Assembly: GCA_030710605.1 (NCBI GenBank) | Contig: CP092870.1 | Coordinates: 92,423,029 to 92,487,028 of the forward strand | Length of the DNA: 64,000 nt | Reading direction: 5' to 3' | From: Cordylochernes scorpioides | Lineage: Eukaryota > Arthropoda > Arachnida > Pseudoscorpiones > Chernetidae | In this document: positions 50,539-61,136 of the stretch, piece by piece | How the letters are laid out: every line of letters begins with the position of its first letter | Position numbering within the stretch: position 1 is the first letter of the stretch | Position numbers and translations under genes: made by a program | The notes under the pieces: generated by a model | Seen by the model: only the letters and a program-made list of their open reading frames with translations | Told to the model about the DNA's origin: nothing | The model's database searches: none

Positions 50539-51584
50539 TCTACTTATATAATTGCCTTATTCTGTCTGTATGTCTGAAGCTCACGGATAGAATGCGCGCC
50601 CATTGGCTGCCGGCGAACACGTGTCCTCCCTGCCCCCCTCTAGACAACCCTGTTATCAGCAGTGTGTTACATCCACCTGTCTATAGCGCCATTCTAGACA
50701 ACCCTGTTATCAGCTGTGTGATACATCCACCTGTCTATACAGACCACCCTGTCTATAGCGACCACTCTAGACAACCCTGTTATCAGCTGTGTGATACATA
50801 CACCTGTCTATACAGACCACCCTGTCTATAGCGACCACTCTAGACAACCCTGTTATCAGCTGTGTGATACATACACCTGTCTATAGCGGCCACTCTAGAC
50901 AACCCTGTTATCAGCTGTGTGATACATCCACCTGACTATACAGACCACCCTGTCTATAGCGGTCACTTTAGGCAACCCTGTTATCATCAGTGTGTTACAA
51001 TCACCTGTCTATACAGACCACCCTGTCTATAGCGGTCACTTCAGGCAACCCTGTTATCAGCAGTGTGATACATACACCTGTCTATACAGACCACCCTGTC
51101 TATAGCGGCCACCCTAGACAACCCTGTTATCGGCTGTGTGATACATACACCTGTCTATAGCGGCCATTCTAGATAACCCTGTTATCAGCTGTGTGATACA
51201 TACACCTGTCTATAGCGGCCACTCTAGACAACCCTGTTATCAGCTGTGTGATACATCCACCTGTCTATACAGACCACCCTGTCTATAGCGGTCACTTTAG
51301 GCAACCCTGTTATCATCAGTGTGTTACAATCACCTGTCTATACAGACCACCCTGTCTATAGCGGTCACTTCAGGCAACCCTGTTATCAGCAGTGTGATAC
51401 ATACACCTGTCTATACAGACCACCCTGTCTATAGCGGCCACCCTAGACAACCCTGTTATCGGCTGTGTGATACATACACCTGTCTATACAGACCACCCTG
51501 TCTATAGCGTCCACCCAAGACAACGTTTGTAAAATATATTCGCACTCGGGTAAACCCCGGGCGTTGCCCGGGCCATTCGTCTAG
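50539..51584 (+). mobile_element. Helitron carrying a minisatellite
   Basis: Probable 5' end TCTACTTATATAATTG after A. Certain 3' end: hairpin CCCGGGCgttGCCCGGG, then CCATTCGT and CTAG before T at 51585. No Rep/helicase frame. Most of the length is a tandem array. Confidence 0.8.
50640..51525 (+). repeat. Minisatellite, ~75-80-bp and shorter units
   Basis: About a dozen units, each with GACAACCCTGTTATCAGC and TGTGTGATACATACACCTGT. Longer units add CTATACAGACCACCCTGTCT. Lengths alternate, and blocks of several units repeat as higher-order copies (50937-51130 resembles 51255-51450). Confidence 0.9.
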
Positions 51585-51589
51585 TATAT

Positions 51590-52570
51590 AAATAAACACT
51601 GCTGGATTTCGTCCCCGCAATTTGGCTTCTTTCCTAAGTTTTCACTGAAGGACTCCTTGACTCTATCAATACCTATTTATTTATTTGGGATTTGGTTTTA
51701 TTGCCTTGTGTTTATAATCTATAATACAAATTGTGCCTTATAAAGAAGTATATCTAATGTTGTAAAAATTTGCTTTTAAAAATTATAGCCAATTATCAAT
51801 GGTATCGAATTATCTTTTGGTCGAAAGTTGGTTATTTGATAGGCTGGAGGTTGGGACATGAAAACATGGTTGAATTATCGCAGGGGTTGAATTAATGAGG
51901 TTTTATACCCACAAGGTAATAAGATCAAATCTAAATAAATAATGTATGATGTTTCGGTAACAATGGTGTTACCATCATCAATGGCAACAATGCTGTTTAT
52001 TTGGTCTTATTACCTGAGCTTATAATCTATTGATGAGACAGAGATGCAATTCTCAGTGGGTTTATTTGGGGAAGTGATCTATCATCTGAGTGGGCCACCA
52101 TCCAAGGCTCAGTCCAACGCTGGGTTTGTGGTCCGGTCCAAGAAGGTCGTTGAGTTCTGGGTCTTGCCGGGCCGGTTGTAGGAGAAGCAGGACATGTTAA
52201 AACAAATAAATCACAGTGTATTCTGATCGAGGGGTTAGAGATAACTGGCACGTTATCTCTAACTTATTTCTGTGAAAACGGTGTGCAAAACAGTCAAATA
52301 CAAATTATACGCATCATCTCTGTGGGGTGCCATTTATAAAATAAATGATAATATATAACAGAATAAACAAAAATAAAATTAACAACAAAATAAATAGTTT
52401 TTCAGATCACATGTACCATCCATCAGGTCAGCTACTTATTGACACACAACACAATAATCCAAATTGTACCTTATTAGTGGTTTCATACTATACAGTATTC
52501 AACCTGTTTGATAAACTTGTATTAATTGAATGGTGGCATCTTGGAACCAGTACTGGCTAACAACACACAT
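51590..52570. other. Repeat fragments, no gene
   Basis: PLE arm pieces at about 51680-51745 and 51905-52030. A GC-richer block at 52030-52260 (TGATGAGACAGAG start, also seen near 32248) is unidentified. Confidence 0.45.
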
Positions 52571-52574
52571 CTGA

Positions 52575-52881
52575 TGCTAAGTGGTTTAAGCTACCTGTGG
52601 TGTTTACATCAGTACCCTGTGGTATCAGAGGATCTGCCTGGTACAGAGCAGGAGGGACAAGCACCGGTTCTGTCCTCCCAAGTGAACAACAGTTTAATTT
52701 CCAGACTTAAGTCTGGTCATCTACTGACAATGACTTTCCAGAATGGTTGTAAGGTTTTCCCACTATGTACTAAGTGTAATTCTCAACATGCAACCCCCAA
52801 AAAACATTATTGACTGTATTGACTCATCCATTGATGAGCTCTAATCATCCCTAGCGGACAACATCAAAAGTTTCAAGCTCT
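52575..52881 (+). pseudogene. LINE-beta ORF2 C-terminus, host of the PLE
   Basis: The frame carries ISRLKSGHLLTMTFQNG, VFPLCTKCNSQHATPK and, after a shift, IIDCIDSSIDEL. This is the GHL plus CxxC...HxxxC end of a non-LTR ORF2. The element is cut at TTTCAAGCTCT by the PLE and resumes at 57982-58040, where its ATAAGAAAGAAGAAG tail is found. Confidence 0.75.
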
Positions 52882-53182
52882 GATAAGGCACAATTTGGAT
52901 TATAGATTATAAACACAAGGTAATAAGATCAAATCCAAATAAATAAATAGTGTGTGACGTTTCGGTAACAGCGTTGTTACCATCTTCAGACAAAAGTACT
53001 GAATGAGAAAAATTTTACCACAGCATGTTTTTAAATAGTTCCTGTTATCAAGTGTGTAAACAAGATAACAGATAAGAAGAAGATATTTATCTGATAAACA
53101 GATGGGATAAACACATGATGAATATTATTCTTAGAATTAAAAGTTTTTCAAATATAATTAAAAGAATATCTATAAATATCAT

Positions 53183-53573
53183 TTATATTTCCTCTTTCTT
53201 CCATTCTGTTAATTGTAGCACATTTCTTTTGAATGAAAAAGGTTCTTTAAATTGTCTCTTAAAATAATTTTTCTCATAATCTAGTATCTTTGTTTCTTTT
53301 AGGTTAAAATTATTATGTCCTGTAATTTCTCTATGTTCTACAAGTGCAGAATTCTCAATTTTATCCCATTTCAGAGCATATTCATGGTTTTTCATTCTTT
53401 CTTTTAAAGTTCTGGATATTTGTCCTACATAACATTGGTCACATTTTTCACATTTCACTTCAAAAATTAAACCTGCTCTATTTGGTATGTGAGTGTTCTT
53501 ATGGTTGCTGATATATTGAGAGATAGGGTTACATTGTTTCCATGCAATGTTTATTTTTTCATACTTTTTGAAT
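53183..53573 (-). pseudogene. GIY-YIG endonuclease domain of a Penelope-like element
   Basis: About 130 codons in one frame to the stop at 53183, open upstream to the junction, so only the C-terminus of the RT-endonuclease protein remains. Seen: PNRAGLIFEVKCEKCDQCYV, then GQISRTLKERMKNH with the catalytic Arg and His, then ENSALVEHREITGHNNF. A CxxC-x-C before YVG and an H-x-EH...GH end are typical of Penelope GIY-YIG domains. The RT domain is absent (5' truncation). Confidence 0.85.
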
Positions 53574-53585
53574 ATATTAGAAAAA

Positions 53586-53672
53586 AAAATATTTTAAGAG
53601 ACAATTTAAAGAAGCATTTTCATTCAAAAGAAATGTGCTACAATTAACAGAATGGAAGAAAGAGGAAATATA
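53586..53672 (+). pseudogene. Inverted copy of the PLE ORF end
   Basis: Reads YFKRQFKEAFSFKRNVLQL and the stop after KKEEI on the plus strand: the same C-terminus as the minus copy, facing away from it. Confidence 0.8.
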
Positions 53673-53763
53673 AATGATATTTATAGATATTCTTTTAATT
53701 ATATTTGAAAAAAACTTTTTATTCTAAGAATAATATTCATCATGTGTTTATCCCATCTGTTTA

Positions 53764-53969
53764 TGTAAGAATAAAACAGAGGTTGGATCTCAGAAAGTAT
53801 GTTTAATTATCAAAAGATTATATTTAGATGACAAACAATAGAGAGTTAAACGAGGTAAGCGGTGGCAGTCAACAAGCAAGCAAATCTGAAACCTATATAC
53901 AGTTACGTAATGTCTGGGGGAAGTGGCCGTTGCTAAGCGACAGCCGAGGTGCGAGTCACTTTTTCAACA
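53764..53969 (-). repeat. Copia 3' LTR
   Basis: 206 bp. A purine-rich GGTGGGAG lies just before it on the minus strand (polypurine tract). The ORF stop (53933) is inside it. Confidence 0.93.
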
Positions 53970-56900
53970 CTCCCACCTGACGAGCACTCCGTTGTTTCAA
54001 ACAGTCCAAGTTGGCTCCTTAGTCTTTTATGCCTTTCTGGAGGTAGAGCTTTCGTAAATATGTCTGCAGCAAAATCAGCATCGGAAAAACCTATCAGGGT
54101 TGAAGTGCAGGAACTCCCACCAAAACAAATACCGATGTTTTTCGTAGCTTTTAAGTATCCAAATATTTTCTTTACTGCGGTCCAAAGTGAAGGTCCTGGG
54201 TTGTTCATAAATTGGCTAACCCTGCTGACTGCGTAGGCAATATCAGGTCTAGTTCCAGTCATGAGGTACATAAAACTACCAATTGTCTGTCTGTATGGAA
54301 TCTTGTTCATTTCTTCAATTTCCTGATCATCCTTTGGGCACATCTCTTTTGTTAGTTTTGAGTAAGGATCAGAAGGTACAGATTGTAACTTAATATCAAG
54401 AAGGTTGTAATGTTCAAGTGTTCTTTCAATGTATGAGGCTTGATGCAGAAATAACATTTTAGTTGTTCTATCTCGATATATTTGTAGGCCAAGGAAATAA
54501 TCGGCAGTAAAAGTTTTTATTTCAAAATTGGAATTTAAGTACTGTACTATATCATCTAAATGTTGTTTATTTACACTGCAGATTAAGCAATCATCTACAT
54601 ATATTGCAAGTAATATGTAAGCCTGTTTACATTTCATTGTATAGACACATGAATCTGATATGCTAGGTTTGAGATCAAACTTAATTAAAAACTCATGAAA
54701 TTTCTTGTTCCACATCCTGGGGGATTGCTTAAGACCATAGATGCTTTTCTGAAGAGAGCAAACATGATTTGGAAAATCTGGGTTTTCATAACCTTGGGGT
54801 TGTTCCATGTAAAGTTCTTCTTCCAAATCACCATTCAAGAAGGCAGATTTTACATCAAACTGAATCATTTCCATATCAAGTGATGCACAAAGTGATAAGA
54901 TTGTTCTAATTGAATCGAATTTTACTACTGGAGAAAAAGTTTCACCATAATCAAGTCCTGGTTTTTGTGAATAACCTTTCGCAACTAGTCTAGCCTTAAA
55001 CATTTTATTTGATCCATCTGCATTTTGCTTTATTTTGTATACCCACTTGCATGCAATAGCTTTTCTGTCTGATGGTAGTGTCACATACGTCCATGTTTGA
55101 TTTTTCATCAAGGAATTGAATTCATCGTCCATAGCTAGTTTCCACTGTTTTGAGTTTTGTCCTACAATTGCATCTTCATAGTTCAATGGTTCTTGGTCAT
55201 GGACATAACAAGCATATGAAATAGCTCTTGTACAGCTGGTTGATGTTTGTTCATTTTCTCTGATTCTATTCCTGAGAGGGTATCGACATGATTCTTCTGG
55301 TTTGGAACTGGTATTTGTGTTATCAACACTTTCTTCACTGTATATAGTTACCTGCTCTTGTTGGTTATCCTGAATATTTTCTGATGTATTAGCTTCAGTA
55401 AATATTACATCTCTGCTTATGATAATTTTTCTAGCAATAGGATCCCACATTCTATAATTTTTGTTAGTTTCAGTATATCCAACAAAAAATGTACGAATAC
55501 TCTTTTTGTCTAATTTCTTTCTGTTATCTTTTGGTATATGCACATAAGCGTTACATCCAAAAGTTTTCAAATGTAAGATGGAGGGTTTTCTCTTGTACCA
55601 TATTTCATAAGGTGTAGAATTTCCCAATACTTTAGTAGTACATCTATTTAAGAGATAGACTGCTGTGTTTACGGCTTCAGCCCACAGTTCAAGCGGCATT
55701 TTTCTTCCATGTAACAAGCATCTAGCTGATTCAACTATTGTTCTGTTATCTCTTTCAGCAATTCCATTCTGTTCTGGGGTATATGGAGCAGTGAGTTCAT
55801 GAACAATTCCTAGAGATTTTAGATAATCAGAAAAATTCTTATTTAAGAATTCTGTGCCATTATCTGTTCTGAATCTTTTTATTTTATTTCCAGTTTCAGT
55901 CCTAACTCTTTTTACAAATTCTTTAAATTTCTCAAGAACATCTGATTTATGCCTAATGAAGTAGGCCACTCTAAATCTTGAAAAATCATCCTTGAATGAT
56001 ACAAAATATAATGATCCACCTGGTGATCTTTTACTCATTGGTCCACAAACATCTGAATAGATCAGCTCTCCTGGATAGGTCGAATTTGGACTTGTTGACG
56101 CGTGAAAAACCTTTCTATTTTGTTTTCCATAGATGCATGCTTCACATAGTAAAGAATCAGGCTTTTCTCTAATTTTAATGTCGTCTTCAAAAACATTATT
56201 TTCAAACATTTGGGTTAATTTTATAGGATTTACATGACCCATTCTTTGATGCCATATATCTAGACTTAACTGAGCAACATGAGTTTGTGAAGATTGCTTT
56301 GCTTTAATAAAAATTCTATAAAGATTTGAATTGTCCTTTATTCCAGTAACTAGCACTTTCGAATTTTTAGTCAATTTTATCTGATTTCCTTTACAAATGA
56401 GCGTCAAACCATGTTTTGTTGCAGTAGATATTGAGAAAAGATTAGTCTCCAATTCAGGTACATAGAGAACATCCAAAAGAGTTGCATTAATTTTCTGACT
56501 ATCAACATAAGAAAGAATATCAATATTTCCCTTACCTTTTGCATAGATCTGCTTTCCATCTCCAAGGCACACAGGATGAACACCTTCTGGTATTTCTTCG
56601 AACGTAGAGAACCATTCTCTTCTGAAAGTCATGTGATCCGTTGCTCCAGAATCTGCAATCCAGGAATCCTTTGTTTCAGCGAGGAAGGCACTTGTCTCAG
56701 CTGAAAAAGCACAGCTATCATCTCTGGATGAAGAACTTGGCTGTTGTCCTTTTTGTTCTTCCTTTCTTTTATAGCATTCTTTCCACCAATGTCCTTTCTT
56801 CTTGCAATATCCACAGTGTGTGTTCTTCTTTTTATCTTTAATGGATTGTTGATGCTGCTGTTGTTTGTTGGAAGCTGTTGAATATCTGTTGAACTTTGAA

Positions 56901-57577
56901 AAAGTCATCAAGGCATTATCTGGTTTAGAATTTCCTGAAGAATCCCAATGATCCTGTAAGCTTTCTTCTTTCAGTAATCTTGCCGTCAAGTTTTCTAGTG
57001 TCTTTTCTTCTGATGAAACTGAATCCCATGCTGTTATGAAATTCTTGTATTTATCAGGCAAGCTGCAAATTATCTTTGTAATTAGGGCAACATCAGAGAT
57101 TGGCTCACCTAGATCTTTCATTTGTTGTGCCAGAGTTTCAACTTTGGAAATATGAGTAGCAATGTCATCATTTGGATTCATTTTATATTCGAAAAATCTT
57201 TGTTGCAGCAAATATTTGTTTGTTTCAGATTTCAGTTCATATATTGTTGATAATTTCTTCCACATTTCTGCTGAAGTCTGGCAATTAACAATCTGTTGAA
57301 GATATTTAAACTCTAGAGCAGTAGTGATCAGCATTTTGGATTTTGCATCTTTCTTTTTCCAGTTAGAGAATTTTGCAATATCCTCTATTTCAGGTTTTAC
57401 CTCAGAGCCATCAGTTATACTGAGAAGATCTTTTGCTTCTAGAATAATCTTCATTTGAAATTTCCATAGATGAAAATTATCGCCGTTGAATTTTTGAATT
57501 TGTGGAAGTTCAGTTGTCATCTTGAGCAAGCAAACGAATTTCAGCTTAGATAAACAAAAATATTTGATACCAACCAA
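53933..57577 (-). CDS. Copia gag-pol polyprotein with RNase H deletion
   Basis: 1214 codons; the likely true start is Met20 (MTTELPQIQKF), which matches how copia gag begins. Gag (UBN2-like) residues 20-230; zinc knuckle CGYCKKKGHWWKEC 255-268; protease WIADSGATDHMT 306-317; integrase H..H..C..C 443-481 and D509, D572, E608 (RTDNGTEF; PEQNGIAER). RT about 830-1080 with YVDD at 993-996. The RNase H region jumps from GFSDADFA straight to ADIFTKAL at 1170/1171. About 100 residues, including most catalytic acids, are therefore missing without breaking the frame. Unable to finish reverse transcription alone, but could be helped in trans. Confidence 0.93.
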   Translation of the reverse strand: MVGIKYFCLSKLKFVCLLKMTTELPQIQKFNGDNFHLWKFQMKIILEAKDLLSITDGSEVKPEIEDIAKFSNWKKKDAKSKMLITTALEFKYLQQIVNCQTSAEMWKKLSTIYELKSETNKYLLQQRFFEYKMNPNDDIATHISKVETLAQQMKDLGEPISDVALITKIICSLPDKYKNFITAWDSVSSEEKTLENLTARLLKEESLQDHWDSSGNSKPDNALMTFSKFNRYSTASNKQQQHQQSIKDKKKNTHCGYCKKKGHWWKECYKRKEEQKGQQPSSSSRDDSCAFSAETSAFLAETKDSWIADSGATDHMTFRREWFSTFEEIPEGVHPVCLGDGKQIYAKGKGNIDILSYVDSQKINATLLDVLYVPELETNLFSISTATKHGLTLICKGNQIKLTKNSKVLVTGIKDNSNLYRIFIKAKQSSQTHVAQLSLDIWHQRMGHVNPIKLTQMFENNVFEDDIKIREKPDSLLCEACIYGKQNRKVFHASTSPNSTYPGELIYSDVCGPMSKRSPGGSLYFVSFKDDFSRFRVAYFIRHKSDVLEKFKEFVKRVRTETGNKIKRFRTDNGTEFLNKNFSDYLKSLGIVHELTAPYTPEQNGIAERDNRTIVESARCLLHGRKMPLELWAEAVNTAVYLLNRCTTKVLGNSTPYEIWYKRKPSILHLKTFGCNAYVHIPKDNRKKLDKKSIRTFFVGYTETNKNYRMWDPIARKIIISRDVIFTEANTSENIQDNQQEQVTIYSEESVDNTNTSSKPEESCRYPLRNRIRENEQTSTSCTRAISYACYVHDQEPLNYEDAIVGQNSKQWKLAMDDEFNSLMKNQTWTYVTLPSDRKAIACKWVYKIKQNADGSNKMFKARLVAKGYSQKPGLDYGETFSPVVKFDSIRTILSLCASLDMEMIQFDVKSAFLNGDLEEELYMEQPQGYENPDFPNHVCSLQKSIYGLKQSPRMWNKKFHEFLIKFDLKPSISDSCVYTMKCKQAYILLAIYVDDCLICSVNKQHLDDIVQYLNSNFEIKTFTADYFLGLQIYRDRTTKMLFLHQASYIERTLEHYNLLDIKLQSVPSDPYSKLTKEMCPKDDQEIEEMNKIPYRQTIGSFMYLMTGTRPDIAYAVSRVSQFMNNPGPSLWTAVKKIFGYLKATKNIGICFGGSSCTSTLIGFSDADFAADIFTKALPPERHKRLRSQLGLFETTECSSGGSVEKVTRTSAVA

Positions 57578-57589
57578 GCTCTGCTGCCA

Positions 57590-57795
57590 TGTAAGAATAA
57601 AACAGAGGTTGGATCTCAGAAAGTATGTTTAATTATCAAAAGATTATATTTAGATGACAAACAATAGAGAGTTAAACGAGGTAAGCGGTGGCAGTCAACA
57701 AGCAAGCAAATCTGAAACCTATATACAGTTACGTAATGTCTGGGGGAAGTGGCCGTTGCTAAGCGACAGCCGAGGTGCGAGTCACTTTTTCAACA
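57590..57795 (-). repeat. Copia 5' LTR
   Basis: 206 bp, same as the left LTR. Confidence 0.93.
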
Positions 57796-57981
57796 GTTTA
57801 TCATATAAATATCTTCTTCTTATCTGTTATCTTGTTTACACACTTGATAACAGGAACTATTTAAAAACATGCTGTGGTAAAAATTTTCTCATTCAGTACT
57901 TTTGTCTGAAGATGGTAACAATGCTGTTACCGAAACGTCACACACTATTTATTTATTTGGATTTGGTCTTATTACCTTGTG

Positions 57982-58041
57982 TTTCAAGCTCTATAAGCAT
58001 GATACCCTAATATGATTGAGTGGAGATAAGAAAGAAGAAGA
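57982..58041 (+). mobile_element. LINE-beta 3' tail, continued after the PLE
   Basis: TTTCAAGCTCTATAAGCATGAT ... GAGTGGAGATAAGAAAGAAG. Rejoins the fragment ending at 52881. Confidence 0.8.
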
Positions 58042-58133
58042 GAGGATCTGCCAGTAGACCCAGCCTCCATATGTTGTTGGGAATAGATTCTTGGGAAAAA
58101 ATTATCCAAGGACATATTTCTTAATTTTTAATA

Positions 58134-58312
58134 CAGTAGAATCTCCCTAAAAAGGAGAACACCTTGTTGCATAGCCAATGTGCCCTTTAGAGAGAGGTGT
58201 TCTCTTGCTGGAGAGTTGTTAAATAGTGAAAATGGTCATTTTAGTGATGAAAACTGTCTTTTTGTAGAGAGGTGTCCTCTAGCAAGAGTGTCCTCTAATG
58301 GAGGTTCTACTG
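58134..58312. repeat. M2 MITE
   Basis: CAGTAGAATCTCCCTAAAAA ... GGAGGTTCTACTG with TA flanks. Confidence 0.75.
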
Positions 58313-58624
58313 TATCTCTAGCTTTTCGAGCTTCAATGCCCCAGACATTATAGATAAAAATATTCCTGAAGATGGGGGAAAAATCATGAAAGCTGAAATA
58401 TAAAAAATTGTATTTTAGAAATAAATTCTTTGATGATTTTTGGGCAAATAAAATAATGCAAGGGATTATAATTTTTTAAAATAATCAGTGTGCTGAAATA
58501 TAGTCAGTTATGATGATGAACTCACCATGATCTCACTTCTAGTGGACATTTATTTTCAAGACTGAGGGGAGTGTGTTGATTTAAAAGTGTGGATAACAAA
58601 ATGCTCTAGAAAAATGTCCATTAC

Positions 58625-58905
58625 AATAGAACCTCCAAGAGAAAACACAATTTTACTAAAGGTTACCTCTCTATAAAGAAGTTTTCATTTGCAAAATTAA
58701 CATTTTTACTGACATGTGGTGCACTTACAGTAAAAAGCAGTCGCTAACTACCCACCATGATTATCATGGCCTGTACCACGTGTACTAGGGATAAGCAAAA
58801 AAAACACATTTTTACTATTTTACAACTCTCCAGTAAGAGGACATCTCTCTGTCTAAAGGACACTTTGGCTCTGCAGCATCGAGGCATCTTTTACAGAGAG
58901 GTGTA
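58625..58905. repeat. M2 MITE with nested SINE-T
   Basis: Degenerate M2 copy (ATAGAACCTCCAAGAGAAAA ... TTACAGAGAGGTG) split by SINE-T at 58710-58804; the duplication ACATTTTTACT brackets the SINE. Confidence 0.7.
58710..58804 (+). mobile_element. SINE-T 3' fragment
   Basis: GACATGTGGTGCACTTACAG to GGGATAAGCAAAAAAAA, 5'-truncated, 11-bp TSD. Confidence 0.8.
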
Positions 58906-59104
58906 GTAGTGATGTTGCAATGAATTATAATCATAAATACATATAATTCTGCACAAATTTCAACAGAAAATTCTGATCCTTTTGAATTAAAGAAGTCATA
59001 CTGTGGTATGTAGATAAATACAATTTTATAATTGAAACAAGTTTGTTATCTTGTGGGGAAGATAGGGCTCAACATACATAAAACATTATATATACTCTTC
59101 AAGG

Positions 59105-59360
59105 AATAATAAAGCAAGCTTACAGACAACCCAGAGAGAGACGGGAATGTATAGTCCGGTTACTTAAGATACCAGCAACATTCCAAGGATCGACCACTGG
59201 GGTCCGTCAGTTAACACTTCGGGACTTTTAGGACAGTTGGGGATTGTGTGCGACACGAACGGCCGCCCAGCTGTGCCAGGCCCGTCTCTCTCTCTTTCTC
59301 TGGTTGCCTGGGTTCCTTTTCCAACTTGTGGTGTGTTTTTTTCTTTCTCTTCCCACCTTA
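59105..59360. other. Unassigned GC-rich block
   Basis: CpG-containing sequence (ACGAACGGCCGCCCAGC) unlike the AT-rich surroundings. No frame with recognisable protein. It could be a 5' exon, promoter or LTR fragment. Confidence 0.35.
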
Positions 59361-59378
59361 TTAAACCACATATATATA

Positions 59379-59480
59379 CAGTTAAACCTGTCTATAGCGC
59401 CCCCTCTTGGGACTTACCAAGATAGGGTGCTATAGAGAGCGGGTGCTATTTAGTGGGGGCGCTAAAAACAGGTTAAACTG
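59379..59480. repeat. Short M1 MITE
   Basis: 102 bp, CAGTTAAACCTGTCTATAG ... CAGGTTAAACTG with TA flanks. Confidence 0.8.
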
Positions 59481-59489
59481 TATATATAA

Positions 59490-60400
59490 TTTTGTTTTGA
59501 AAATAGAGCAATCCATATTTAAATCATTAGATAATAAAAAGGTATATATTGGATTTAATAAAAATTTATTTTCCAATATTTTCGGTTGGCTCAACGCCAA
59601 AGGCGTTACATTTTTAGACATTACAAACATCAATGCATTACATTTTTTGTATAAACCATATAAATAAATTTATTTAAGGACCTGATATAAAAAAAACATA
59701 TTTACATATATATGAAAACAAAATATTTACAAAAATATCTCTCTAATGACATATTTACATATAAGGTTCAAGTATCAACAATAGCACTTGGGATCTTTAA
59801 AAGGTTTCTTTCTGGAAGAAGATAATGGTAAAACTTCCTACTAATGAGAAATCTATTTGATTATCAAATATTTTAATCAAAAATTACATGTTCTGATATC
59901 ACGTGACTTTTAATGAGAGATCCAGGAGTTTCTGTGTTTTTAGGTGGTCCTTCATGGGAGGTTCAATGATTCATAGGTGATTCTATGTAATACATTTTGG
60001 GTATCCCCTTATTGTTTCTGCTCATAAGCCAATTAGAAACAAGTGCATTTACATGGGTGAAGGGGAGGGGGATGAAGGTAGAGATAAACTTGGCTAGAAA
60101 TCTCCCTACCTCCCATATTAGCCAAACCAAAGAGCTTATTCTCAATCTACGATCTAAACCAATGAGGGGAAATGGCTAAAGGTATGTTCTACCAAGGGTA
60201 ACATGAAGATATCTGGGGTGATTTGGCTGAATTCTAAATCAAACCCAACCTAAATTAACATCAAAATTTGACCCAATTGGTTTATTTTTTTTTATATCAC
60301 AAGCTTCAACAAATCAGAGGCAGTGTTTCATATGCAGACAAATATAGAGATAAGAAAGAAAATAAATATCTCCGGGATAAGCCTGTAACATCATATAAGA
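59490..60400. other. No gene recognised
   Basis: AT-rich; ORFs here are short and featureless. Confidence 0.4.
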
Positions 60401-60402
60401 GT

Positions 60403-60548
60403 TGATAAAGAACAATTTGGATTATAGCTTCAAGAAAATAAGAATTAATCCAAATAAATTGATAATGTGTGACATTTCAGTAGCAGCGTCGTTACCAAAA
60501 CATCACATACTAATTTATTTGGATATTAGGTCTTATTTTCTTATATCA
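60403..60548. repeat. PLE family B pair
   Basis: AACAATTTGGATTATAGCTT ... TGACATTTCAGTAGCAGCG and the inverse CATCACATACTAATTTATTTGG. Degraded. Confidence 0.6.
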
Positions 60549-60574
60549 CACAAAAGTAATTTTTGTTATCATTA

Positions 60575-61087
60575 AAAACAAGGTAATAAGACCAAATCCA
60601 AGGGAATAAATATATACGATGACATCGCATGGCGTTTGAAGCTGAGAGCTCTACCTTACCCTACAAGAAATGGAAAATCTTCCTGCACCGCCTGCGGAGG
60701 ACCCCCAGATATCCGGCATCGCTATACAGAATGTGCTGTGACGAAACCATTTATCGACAACGCTATTGAAGAATGCCGAAACGTCGACCCTCTATACAGG
60801 TTCACTCTTTCTAAATTCATCTTCGACAAGGAAAAGATCGAATTACGACGTATTTTAAACAGAACAAAATACGATATTTATAAATTTTTCATCAATGTAG
60901 ATTTTAATTGTACCCCCTCCCCCACTAACTCTTAAAATTGTAATGTCGTTTTTATGACTTAATAAAAATCGATTTTGGTTGTTGCAAATAAATAAATAAA
61001 TAGTGTGTGATGTTTTGGTAACAACGCTTATTTATTTGGATTTGATCTTATTACCTTGTGTTTATAATCCAAATTGTGTCTTATCAT
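60575..61087. mobile_element. PLE family A pair split by a LINE fragment
   Basis: AAACAAGGTAATAAGACCAA ... and TTTATTTGGATTTGATCTTA ... AATTGTGTCTTATCA bracket the LINE remnant below. Confidence 0.65.
60606..60990 (+). pseudogene. LINE-gamma ORF2 C-terminus
   Basis: The frame opens at the junction (YDDIAWRLKLRALPYPTRNG), has no own ATG, and ends TAA at 60933. CTACGGPPDIRHRYTECAVT is the CxxC...HxxxxC motif found after RNase H or RT in many LINE ORF2 proteins. A short 3' UTR ends in AATAAATAAATAAATAG-like repeats. Severely 5'-truncated. Confidence 0.7.
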
Positions 61088-61136
61088 GTTATCATAAAAA
61101 AAAAAAAAAACTTTTTAAGGATAATTAATGAGATAA

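Larger units (their letters stand above)
53764..57795 (-). mobile_element. Copia LTR retrotransposon
   Basis: 4032 bp. LTRs of 206 bp at both ends read identical (TGTAAGAATAAAACAG...CTTTTTCAACA); TSD GTTTA (53759-53763, 57796-57800). The primer-binding site next to the 5' LTR, TGGCAGCAGAGCTTGG, resembles the initiator-Met complement. One ORF, with RNase H mostly deleted. A young insertion. Confidence 0.95.
52882..57981. mobile_element. Penelope-like element, inverted pair, split by Copia
   Basis: 11-bp TSD TTTCAAGCTCT (52871-52881, 57982-57992). The left half is minus-oriented and keeps the endonuclease frame (53183-53573). From about 53586 a plus-oriented copy begins, interrupted by Copia at 53764-57795 and resuming at 57796. 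Each end has the family A arm: CTGAAGA (or CTGATGA-like), GGTAAC/GTTACC stem, GAAACGTC. This copy links the small inverted pairs scattered in the window to Penelope-like elements. Confidence 0.85.

Noticed and set aside
50640..51525. Regular repeats resembling a CRISPR array
   Set aside because: Units are contiguous with no unique spacers, variable unit length and animal context; it is a minisatellite in a Helitron.
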